From positions 1 through 7,864 of the forward strand of contig JAFGKN010000306.1 in assembly GCA_016928605.1 (NCBI GenBank): a stretch of DNA of 7,864 bases, written 5' to 3'. Within the stretch, counting starts at the first letter, position 1; every line of letters starts with the position of its first letter. This stretch comes from Planctomycetota bacterium (GTDB lineage: Bacteria > Planctomycetota > UBA8108). The position numbers were made by a program, and so were the translations under genes. Shown here piece after piece: positions 1-4,932 of this stretch. Below the pieces are notes generated by a model. The model was not told the origin of the DNA. It saw nothing but the letters and a program-made list of their open reading frames with translations, and did no database searches.

Positions 1-161
1 GAACGGATCGCGGAGAGCTCCGGCGCGCCCATCGACGCCTGCAAGATCCATCCTCCGAAGCCGAGGATGCCGCACGCGCCGGCGGCGAGGATCCACCACC
101 GCCGCCGGGCCCGCGGCCCGGACTGCGCTCCCGCCTGCTGGCATCTGGATACGGGCGACAT
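1..161 (-). CDS. N-terminus of a membrane-anchored protein, cut by the left window edge
   Basis: About 53 codons are visible from an ATG at 159-161 on the minus strand to the window edge. The protein starts with a polar, basic stretch ending in RARRRWW. One hydrophobic segment follows (about residues 24-43, WILAAGACGILGFGGWILQ), then the start of a soluble part (APELSAIR). That is the layout of a type II-anchored or uncleaved-signal protein with its bulk outside the membrane. Bifunctional penicillin-binding proteins have a similar beginning, but too little is visible to name the family. The purine-rich stretch AAGGGGAG lies almost directly against the ATG, which is closer than usual. The frame stays open further upstream with no ATG, so a non-ATG start cannot be excluded. 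The gene is divergent from lgt. Confidence 0.5.
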   Translation of the reverse strand, partial: MSPVSRCQQAGAQSGPRARRRWWILAAGACGILGFGGWILQASMGAPELSAIR

Positions 162-185
162 GCTCCCCTTGTACTCGAGCGGGAT

Positions 186-228
186 CGCCGGGACCAGCGA
201 AACTCGCCGGGACCGCCGCGCCGGGACC
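186..228. repeat. Three direct copies of CGCCGGGACC between divergent genes
   Basis: The 10-bp sequence CGCCGGGACC occurs exactly at 186-195, 205-214 and 219-228, so start-to-start spacings are 19 and 14 bp. The spacings are not multiples of three, so this is not a protein-level repeat. It lies between the start of the left-edge gene and the predicted lgt promoter, where a regulator could bind. In GC-rich DNA, short GC repeats also arise by chance, so function is not established. Confidence 0.5.
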
Positions 229-264
229 TCGCTGCGAGGCCTTCCGGCGAGAGCCGGAGCCGGC

Positions 265-293
265 TTGCAAAGGCCGGGGATCGTGCCTATCCT
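265..293 (+). promoter_or_regulatory. Predicted sigma70-like promoter for lgt
   Basis: TTGCAA (265-270) and TATCCT (288-293) are separated by exactly 17 bp. Each hexamer matches four of six consensus positions. Transcription would start near 300, giving a leader of about 75 nt before the lgt ATG at 374. No better pair was seen in the 162-373 gap. Prediction only. Confidence 0.35.
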
Positions 294-373
294 GGCGGCG
301 CTCAGCAGCGGCTCGCTTTCGTGACGCGGCCGCCGCGGCCTTCCCCACAACTCCTGACAGGTCCCGTGGTCCG

Positions 374-1387
374 ATGACGATGTTGCACTTCCTGGCCGAG
401 TCCTACCTCCACCAGATGGATCCCTTCGTCGTCCGGTTCACCGAGACCTTCGGGATCCGCTGGTACGGCCTGGCCTACCTCGCCGGCTTCCTCATCGCCT
501 GGGCGATCCTGCAGTGGCTCGCGCGGACGGGTCGCACTCCCCTCTCGCCGCAGGAGATCTCCGACTACGTGATGTACGGCATCGTCGGGGTCCTCGTCGG
601 CGGGCGCCTGGGATACTGCATCTTCTACGACCAGCGCCTCCTCTGGGATCCGCCCCTGATCGGCATCATCCAGATCTGGCGGGGCGGGATGGCAAGCCAC
701 GGCGGATTCATCGGGGTGGTCGTCGCCACCTGGCTCTTCGCCCGGCGCAGAAAGACCTCGGCGCTCCACATCCTCGACATGGGAGCCCTCGCCTGTCCGC
801 TGGGACTCGGGCTGGGACGGCTCGCGAACTTCGTCAACGGAGAGCTCTGGGGCAAGGCGCTGCCGGCTGCGCTCCAGAAGGATCCTCCCTGGTGGAGCGT
901 CAAGTATCCCGACGAGCTCCTCGGCCACGGCTTCCTCACGGAGGAGCGCCTCGAGTCGCTGGGGCCGCTCTTCGGCGGCAAGGCCCCCTCCATCGAGGAC
1001 GTCGTCCTCGCCGTGCGCTCCGGTCAGGAGGCCGTGGTCGAGGCCGTGCGTCCCTGGCTCACGGCGTACCATCCGTCGCAGATCTATCAGGCCTTGAGCG
1101 ACGGGCCGATCCTCTTCCTCGCGATGGTCATCCTCTGGCTCTTCCCTCTCAAGCCGGGAGGTGTCTCTGGCGGCTTCCTCATCACGTACGGCATCCTGCG
1201 CATCGCGACGGAAGTCTTCCGCCAGCCGGACGAGGGCGTGGCGCTGCTCCCCACCCCCTGGTTCGATCTCTCGCGCGGCCAGCTTCTCAGCATCCTGATG
1301 GTCATCGCCGGCATCGCGCTGATCGTCTACTCCGTCCGCCGCGATGCAAGGCCGATGGGAAGCCTGCTGCGCCCGCGGAAAGTCTAA
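374..1387 (+). CDS. lgt: Prolipoprotein diacylglyceryl transferase (Lgt)
   Basis: Lgt is an inner-membrane enzyme that moves diacylglycerol from phosphatidylglycerol to the lipobox cysteine of prelipoproteins, the first step of lipoprotein maturation. The 337-aa product has the family's multi-helix layout and its signature motifs: RWYGLAY (Tyr31, matching E. coli Tyr26), SHGG (His109, matching His103), GRLANFVNGELWG (Arg149, Asn152, Glu157, Gly160, matching Arg143, Asn146, Glu151, Gly154), HPSQIY (233-238) and YGILRIATE (Tyr272, Arg276, Glu280, matching Tyr235, Arg239, Glu243). It is longer than the E. coli enzyme (291 aa). About 30 extra residues lie between the GELWG and HPSQ motifs, roughly residues 161-232, a part that faces the periplasm in the known structure. 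The residue after HPSQIY is Gln239, where E. coli has Glu202. Start: ATG 374, with an in-frame ATG two codons on; no strong Shine-Dalgarno is seen. The stop codon lies inside a hairpin shared with the convergent gene. Confidence 0.97.
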   Translation: MTMLHFLAESYLHQMDPFVVRFTETFGIRWYGLAYLAGFLIAWAILQWLARTGRTPLSPQEISDYVMYGIVGVLVGGRLGYCIFYDQRLLWDPPLIGIIQIWRGGMASHGGFIGVVVATWLFARRRKTSALHILDMGALACPLGLGLGRLANFVNGELWGKALPAALQKDPPWWSVKYPDELLGHGFLTEERLESLGPLFGGKAPSIEDVVLAVRSGQEAVVEAVRPWLTAYHPSQIYQALSDGPILFLAMVILWLFPLKPGGVSGGFLITYGILRIATEVFRQPDEGVALLPTPWFDLSRGQLLSILMVIAGIALIVYSVRRDARPMGSLLRPRKV

Positions 1388-1405
1388 CCCCCCGCGAAGG
1401 GGTTA
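1385..1405. terminator. Perfect hairpin built from both convergent stop codons
   Basis: TAACCCC (1385-1391) and GGGGTTA (1399-1405) form a 7-bp perfect inverted repeat around a 7-nt loop (CCGCGAA). The first TAA is the lgt stop. The reverse complement of the last three bases is the stop of the minus-strand zinc-ribbon gene. The symmetry means each convergent transcript would fold the same stem right at its stop codon. No T-run follows on either strand, so it is not a textbook intrinsic terminator. It could mark a Rho-assisted or 3'-end-protecting structure. Confidence 0.55.
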
Positions 1406-2290
1406 CGTCCCGAACAGGCCGCGGATCGTCGAGGCGAGGACGGAGAAGACGTCGTCGGCCGACGAGCGTGTCATGACAGGCTGGCGCCCGTAGCCGCCTC
1501 CCGCGTACATGCGGGTCTGCACCCACCGCTTCTGGCTCTCGGCTCGCCGCAGCTCCTGCTTCGCCCGGCTGATCTCCTTCTCCCGGGCGATGTCCATGCC
1601 TCCCGAACGGGCGAAGTCGACGATCTTTTCGAGCTCGTGGGTGTCGAACCAGAATCCGTGGCCCTTGCACCAGTCGATGATGACTCCGGAGCACGTCGCG
1701 AAGTTCTTCCGGTGCATCAGGTTTCCGCAGACCGGACAGGCGAGGTACTTCACATCGTGGACTGCCGCCTCGCGGGCGCTCCGCTGATCGTCCTCGTCTC
1801 CGCCGGGCATCTTCCCCAGGGGCGAGGCATCCCTCTCCTCGACGACCTTCTCGAAGGTCTTCTCGTCGAGCCAGAGCCCGCCGCAGGCGCTGCACTCCGT
1901 GTACTGGGCCCTTTCCGTCGTGCACTGCACGAGATCCCCCTTGCATCGCGGGCAGCGCGCATCGAGGCGGAGGGCCTGGATGGCCGCCGGAGCGATCTTC
2001 ACCCCGCACTCGCGGCAGAATCTGGCCCCCTTGGTCAGACGAGCGAAGCACTCGGGACAGGTATCTCCCAGGTTGCGCTCGTCGAGCGAGATCGAGCTGC
2101 CGCAGTACTCGCACGACGACGCGCTCTCCTGCAGGCTTCCACCGCATGCCGAGCAGTGCAGGACCCTGGCGGTATGGGAGCGCGGCTCGCTCACGGCGAT
2201 GAGCTCGCCGCAGAGGCAGCGGATGCGCTCACCCGGTTCCATCCCCCCGACATCGTACTGGCGGTGACACGACTTGCAGGCGACAAGCAT
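1403..2290 (-). CDS. Multi-zinc-ribbon protein with two TFIIB-type zinc-ribbon domains
   Basis: The 295-aa product, likely cytoplasmic (no signal or membrane segment), contains five cysteine clusters in a row. They are Cys5/Cys8 with Cys25/Cys27; Cys46/Cys49 with Cys60/Cys63; Cys78/Cys81 with Cys92/Cys95; Cys113/Cys116 with Cys133/Cys136; and Cys185/Cys188 with Cys208 and probably His211. The last two are followed by GLWLDEKTFEKVV and GFWFDTHELEKIV, the recognisable ending of the bacterial zf-TFIIB family (CxxC...C-x-x-C-G-G-x-W-x-D-x-x-E-L). In the second copy, CKGH replaces the usual CxxC. The middle clusters look like double zinc-ribbon modules. An acidic linker (about 164-170) separates the zf-TFIIB copies, and a charged helix (about 227-260) and a Gly/Tyr-rich piece precede the C-terminus. 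The biochemical role of this family is not established; nucleic-acid or protein binding is plausible. The start is set by a strong Shine-Dalgarno, and the gene is divergent from the M64 peptidase. Confidence 0.85.
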   Translation of the reverse strand: MLVACKSCHRQYDVGGMEPGERIRCLCGELIAVSEPRSHTARVLHCSACGGSLQESASSCEYCGSSISLDERNLGDTCPECFARLTKGARFCRECGVKIAPAAIQALRLDARCPRCKGDLVQCTTERAQYTECSACGGLWLDEKTFEKVVEERDASPLGKMPGGDEDDQRSAREAAVHDVKYLACPVCGNLMHRKNFATCSGVIIDWCKGHGFWFDTHELEKIVDFARSGGMDIAREKEISRAKQELRRAESQKRWVQTRMYAGGGYGRQPVMTRSSADDVFSVLASTIRGLFGT

Positions 2291-2297
2291 GACCTGG

Positions 2298-2303
2298 CCT
2301 CCT
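2298..2303 (-). promoter_or_regulatory. Ribosome binding site of the zinc-ribbon gene
   Basis: On the minus strand, AGGAGG lies 7 nt before the ATG at 2288-2290. This is the strongest Shine-Dalgarno in the window, and it fixes the start of the zinc-ribbon gene. Confidence 0.8.
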
Positions 2304-2508
2304 CGCGACCTTTCTCGATGCGCAGAGAATCAGCGTCCCCCATGGCCCTCTTCCGTGAATCGAGCGAAGCCGCCGGCACACCTTAGCCTTTTTCACGGGT
2401 CATGGCGCGCGCGCGAAGAGGCCCCCTCCGCTCTCTCGCTCCAGGGAAGCTGCAGGTCAGGACTGCCGCCCGTTATCGGAATCGTCTCGCCTTCGAAGAC
2501 CTCTCCGG

Positions 2509-2514
2509 TACAAT
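2509..2514 (+). promoter_or_regulatory. Possible -10 box upstream of the M64 peptidase
   Basis: TACAAT matches five of six bases of the -10 consensus and lies 38 bp before the ATG at 2553, which would give a leader of about 30 nt. No convincing -35 box was found 16-18 bp upstream. The rest of the 262-bp gap (2291-2552) between the divergent genes shows no other gene; it holds only an 11-base alternating GC run at 2405-2415. Confidence 0.3.
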
Positions 2515-2552
2515 CGTCGAGATCCGCACAACGACATGGTCCGGGAAAACAC

Positions 2553-3971
2553 ATGCATCTCACTACGCTCCTCATCGCGCTCAGTCTCGCCGGCGATTCC
2601 GGTTCCAGCGGGGATTTCGACGCGCGCTTTACCGGCCGCACTCTGCGCGTCGACTACTACCACTCGGGGACGGCCGAGGAGGCGCACATCAGCCTCGACC
2701 AGGTGCGCCTCGAAGGCGAATGGCCTGGAAGCCGCACGCGGCTGCTGGACGACACCAACCTGGGGAAGTACCTCCTCGTGGTGATCGACGCCGCGACCAA
2801 CGTCCCTCTCTACACGAGAGGCTTCTGCAGCATCTACGGGGAGTGGGAGACCATCCGCGAGGCGCGCGAAGGGGTCTGGAGGTCGTTCCACGAGTCTCAG
2901 AGGTTCCCAGAGCCCCGCGGGAGATGCCAGATCCTCCTCAAGAAGAGAGCGAGCGACGGATCGTTCCGGGAGATCTTCTCCACGACCGTGGATCCCTCGA
3001 GCCGCTTCGTGAATCGCTCCGATCTGGACGCGCCCGGGAAGGTCTGGAGCCTCTTCGAGCACGGCCCAGCCGCCGAGAAGCTCGACCTCTTGATCCTGGG
3101 CGACGGATACACGGCGGCCGAGCTGGATCGATTCCGCGAGGATGCGCGCCGCCTGACGGAAGCGACCTTTCAGGTGGAGCCGTTCCGCTCGCGCCGCTCC
3201 GACTTCAACGTGCGGGCCGTCGACATCGTCTCCGCGCGGTCGGGGGTCGCGGATCCCCGCGCCGGCAAGTGGAGCAGCTCTCCGCTGGGCCTCAGTTCCA
3301 ACGCCTTCGACATCGACCGCTACGTCCTCACCTTCGAGAACAAGGCTCTCCGGGAGTACGCCGCGCTGGCCCCCTACGATGCTCTCGCCCTGATCGCCAA
3401 CACCAGGAAGTACGGAGGAGGAGGCATCTTCAACCTCTGGCTCACGTGCTCGGCCTCGAGCGGGCGCTCCGAGCATGTCTTCATCCACGAGCTCGGGCAC
3501 TCCCTCGCCGGACTGGCCGATGAGTACTACGCGTCGCGCGTCGCGTACGAGGATTTCACGCAGCCGGGGGTGGAGCCCTGGGAGCCGAACGTCACCGCGC
3601 TTCTCGAGCCCGATCGTCTGAAGTGGCGGAACCTGGTCGAGCCAGAGACTCCGCTGCCCACGCCGTGGGACCAGAAGATCTACGACGAGGCGGCTCTCGA
3701 GTACCAGGCGAGGCGAGAAGCGCTGCGCGAGGCGAATGCTTCCGACGCGGAGATGGAGCAGCTCGTCGCGGAGAGCAGGAAGATGCTCGATCCGATCATC
3801 GCGAAGCAGAAGTACGCCGGGCGGGTGGGTGCCTACGAGGGCGCGGGGTACCAGGCCAGAGGGCTCTACCGCCCGGAGCTCGACTGCATCATGTTCTCCA
3901 GCGGCCGCGGCGAGTTCTGCGCCGTCTGCAGGCACGCCATCGAGAGAGTGATCGATCTGTACATCCGATGA
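2553..3971 (+). CDS. Exported M64-family zinc metallopeptidase (IgA-peptidase-like)
   Basis: This is a predicted secreted zinc endopeptidase of MEROPS family M64, the family of the Clostridium ramosum IgA peptidase. The substrate here is unknown, and most family members are not IgA-specific. The 472-aa product starts with a short hydrophobic signal (about residues 3-13, LTTLLIALSLA). Residues about 20-150 resemble the family's N-terminal domain, including RGFCSIYGEWETIREA and a Phe-Pro-Glu-Pro turn. The catalytic part runs from about 175 (DLLILGDGYTAAEL). It carries HELGHSLAGLADEYY, with zinc ligands His312 and His316, catalytic Glu313 and the downstream DEY (323-325). The C-terminal signature is YEGAGYQARGLYRP, then DCIM and FCAVC (Cys445, Cys456, Cys459). 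A charged helical insert sits at about 375-420. The frame is open upstream to 2274, but that stretch overlaps the divergent zinc-ribbon gene. ATG 2553 was chosen for its signal peptide and the nearby GGGA. Length fits the shorter M64 proteins. Confidence 0.88.
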   Translation: MHLTTLLIALSLAGDSGSSGDFDARFTGRTLRVDYYHSGTAEEAHISLDQVRLEGEWPGSRTRLLDDTNLGKYLLVVIDAATNVPLYTRGFCSIYGEWETIREAREGVWRSFHESQRFPEPRGRCQILLKKRASDGSFREIFSTTVDPSSRFVNRSDLDAPGKVWSLFEHGPAAEKLDLLILGDGYTAAELDRFREDARRLTEATFQVEPFRSRRSDFNVRAVDIVSARSGVADPRAGKWSSSPLGLSSNAFDIDRYVLTFENKALREYAALAPYDALALIANTRKYGGGGIFNLWLTCSASSGRSEHVFIHELGHSLAGLADEYYASRVAYEDFTQPGVEPWEPNVTALLEPDRLKWRNLVEPETPLPTPWDQKIYDEAALEYQARREALREANASDAEMEQLVAESRKMLDPIIAKQKYAGRVGAYEGAGYQARGLYRPELDCIMFSSGRGEFCAVCRHAIERVIDLYIR

Positions 3972-3985
3972 CAGTCCGATGAAAG
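3964..3985 (+). repeat. 11-bp tandem duplication at the peptidase-guaD junction
   Basis: TCCGATGACAG (3964-3974) is followed directly by TCCGATGAAAG (3975-3985), an 11-bp tandem repeat with one mismatch. Each copy contains ATGA. In the first copy TGA is the peptidase stop; in the second ATG is the guaD start. Together they create a 4-codon mini-frame (ATG ACA GTC CGA TGA, 3968-3982) that overlaps both genes. A single copy would have made the two genes overlap by ATGA, as in the downstream ABC operon. Confidence 0.7.
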
Positions 3986-4479
3986 AAACCGAGAACTCCC
4001 CGGAGCAGTCCTCTCATCTCGCGTTCATGCGCGAGGCCATCCAGCTATCCTTCGAGAAGATGCTCGAGGGGGCCGGAGGTCCGTTCGGAGCGGTCATCGC
4101 TCGCGGCGGTGAGATCGTCGCCCGCGGCCACAACCGCGTCACCTCGGCGCTCGACCCCACAGCCCACGCCGAGATCGTCGCCATCCGCGAGGCCTGCCGC
4201 GCCCTCGGCCGGTTTCACCTCGAGGACTGCGCTCTCTACGCGAGCTGCGAGCCCTGCCCCATGTGCCTCGGGGCGATCTACTGGGCGAGGATCGGCAGCG
4301 TCTTCTACGCCAACACCCGCGAGGACGCCGCCGCGATCGGCTTCGATGACGACTTCATCTACCGGGAGATCGAGAGGCCTCTCGAGTCGCGCCGCGTCCC
4401 GATGGTCCAGATCCTCCGCGAGGAGGCCCAGGAGGCCTTCCGCGCCTGGCGCGAGAAGGCGGACCGGATCGAGTACTGA
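3979..4479 (+). CDS. guaD: Guanine deaminase, cytidine-deaminase fold (GuaD type)
   Basis: This enzyme hydrolyses guanine to xanthine and ammonia in purine salvage and catabolism, in the cytoplasm. The 166-aa protein lines up with the 156-aa Bacillus subtilis guanine deaminase, recalled from memory, with a constant offset of 10 and no gaps at key sites. HAE (zinc ligand His63, proton-shuttling Glu65) and CEPCPMC (zinc ligands Cys93 and Cys96) are present. GFDDDFIY contains Asp124, the equivalent of catalytic Asp114, and the chain ends in Tyr166, matching the C-terminal Tyr156 that reaches into the active site. The GFDD-x-FIY motif and the C-terminal Tyr favour guanine deaminase over the tRNA adenosine deaminase TadA, which shares the zinc motifs. 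The gene follows the peptidase by 7 nt, so the two are probably co-transcribed. No good Shine-Dalgarno precedes ATG 3979; Met17 (4027) is an alternative start, but it would remove residues that align with the family N-terminus. Confidence 0.9.
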   Translation: MKETENSPEQSSHLAFMREAIQLSFEKMLEGAGGPFGAVIARGGEIVARGHNRVTSALDPTAHAEIVAIREACRALGRFHLEDCALYASCEPCPMCLGAIYWARIGSVFYANTREDAAAIGFDDDFIYREIERPLESRRVPMVQILREEAQEAFRAWREKADRIEY

Positions 4480-4612
4480 GCGCAGCTCGTTTCTCGTTGC
4501 AGCGCAGAGCCCTGTGGCCGAGCGCGGCCTTGGGACGGTGAGCAGGTCGAGATCCGATCGCCGCTCGCATCAAAGGACCGGCGGTGCTTCTCTCGCCGGG
4601 CGGTCTCGGTCA

Positions 4613-4628
4613 GATCCCCCGGGGGGTC
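4613..4628. repeat. GC-rich near-palindrome upstream of the ABC promoter
   Basis: GATCCCCCGGGGGGTC is a 16-bp palindrome with one mismatched pair, ending 5 bp before the TTGACA box. It lies in the 234-bp gap (4480-4713) after guaD, which holds no gene. It may be a protein site or simply base composition. Function unknown. Confidence 0.4.
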
Positions 4629-4633
4629 TTGTC

Positions 4634-4662
4634 TTGACAGGTCTCCACCGCAGCGATAGGGT
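4634..4662 (+). promoter_or_regulatory. Predicted sigma70-like promoter of the Rrf2/ABC operon
   Basis: A perfect TTGACA (4634-4639) is followed after exactly 17 bp by TAGGGT (4657-4662), which matches three of six -10 positions. Transcription would begin near 4669, just before the operator-like palindrome and 45 nt before the Rrf2 ATG. The perfect -35 with a poor -10 is unusual and could suit a controlled promoter. Confidence 0.5.
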
Positions 4663-4675
4663 TTCGCCGGCAAGT

Positions 4676-4692
4676 CCTACTATCGTACTAGG
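4676..4692. promoter_or_regulatory. Operator-like palindrome at the start of the ABC operon
   Basis: The 17-bp CCTACTATCGTACTAGG has half-sites CCTAnTA and TAnTAGG, an inverted repeat around a 3-bp centre (TCG) with mismatches only at the two n positions. It lies just after the predicted transcription start and before the truncated Rrf2 gene. Such a position would suit a repressor, and Rrf2-family proteins often control their own operon from palindromic sites. The octamer TAGGGTTT occurs at 4657-4664 and again at 4689-4696. Binding is inferred from position and symmetry only. Confidence 0.4.
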
Positions 4693-4713
4693 GTTTGTGA
4701 ATGCCTGAGACGG

Positions 4714-4932
4714 ATGCAGGTATCCAAGCGATGCGAGTACGCTCGACGGACCCTGATCGTCGCCGGCCTGGCGGGAGCCGCGGGACGAAAGACCCTCTCG
4801 ACCACCGAGCTGGGCGCGCACCAGCGCATCCCGCAGGAGTCCCTGGAGGTCATCTTCCTCCAGCCCTCGAAGGAAGGCCTCCTCCGCTCCGGGCGCGACG
4901 CGTTGCCGCTTCCCTTCTCGATCGATCGCTGA
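4714..4932 (+). pseudogene. Truncated Rrf2-family transcriptional regulator (DNA-binding part only)
   Basis: The 72-codon product begins MQVSKRCEYARRTLIVAG, like the first helix of Rrf2 regulators (typically MKxSxxxxYALRALxxLA). A helix-turn-helix follows at about residues 29-50 (LSTTELGAHQRIPQESLEVI), then KEGLLRS (53-59), which leads into the wing in full-length members. At that point the family similarity ends, and LPLPFSIDR precedes a TGA. Family members are usually about 130-160 aa, so the rest of the wing, the cysteine/cofactor region where present, and the dimerisation helix are missing. None of the three forward frames of the following DNA restores them, so a single frameshift does not explain it; a deletion does. 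Arg for the usual Leu in the first helix, and Pro51 in the recognition region, hint at relaxed selection. The alternative is a genuine minimal DNA-binding protein. The stop overlaps the proposed CTG start of the next gene (CTGA). Confidence 0.7.

Noticed and set aside
302..1072. Long minus-strand open frame of 256 codons across lgt
   Set aside because: It lies opposite lgt, is rich in Glu, Gly, Pro and Arg as expected of an antisense shadow in GC-rich DNA, and shows no domain pattern.
2274..2552. In-frame N-terminal extension of the peptidase from ATG 2274
   Set aside because: It overlaps the start and Shine-Dalgarno of the divergent zinc-ribbon gene and would bury the signal peptide; ATG 2553 fits better.
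2457..3935. 492-codon minus-strand open frame opposite the M64 peptidase
   Set aside because: The sense strand carries an intact M64 motif set. The antisense product is low-complexity Arg/Glu/Gly/Val with no recognisable motif.
3979..4479. Assignment of the deaminase as TadA (tRNA adenosine deaminase)
   Set aside because: The zinc motifs are shared, but GFDD-x-FIY and the terminal Glu-Tyr match guanine deaminase residue for residue.
4478..4488. Small hairpin GAGC-GCA-GCTC after guaD as a terminator
   Set aside because: A 4-bp stem with only a scattered T-rich tail is too weak to call an intrinsic terminator.
4701..4928. In-frame N-terminal extension of the binding protein from ATG 4701
   Set aside because: The extension is Arg/Pro/Gly-rich without family similarity and overlaps the Rrf2-like coding frame. 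It would place about 80 residues before the signal peptide. It cannot be fully excluded if CTG 4929 is not used.
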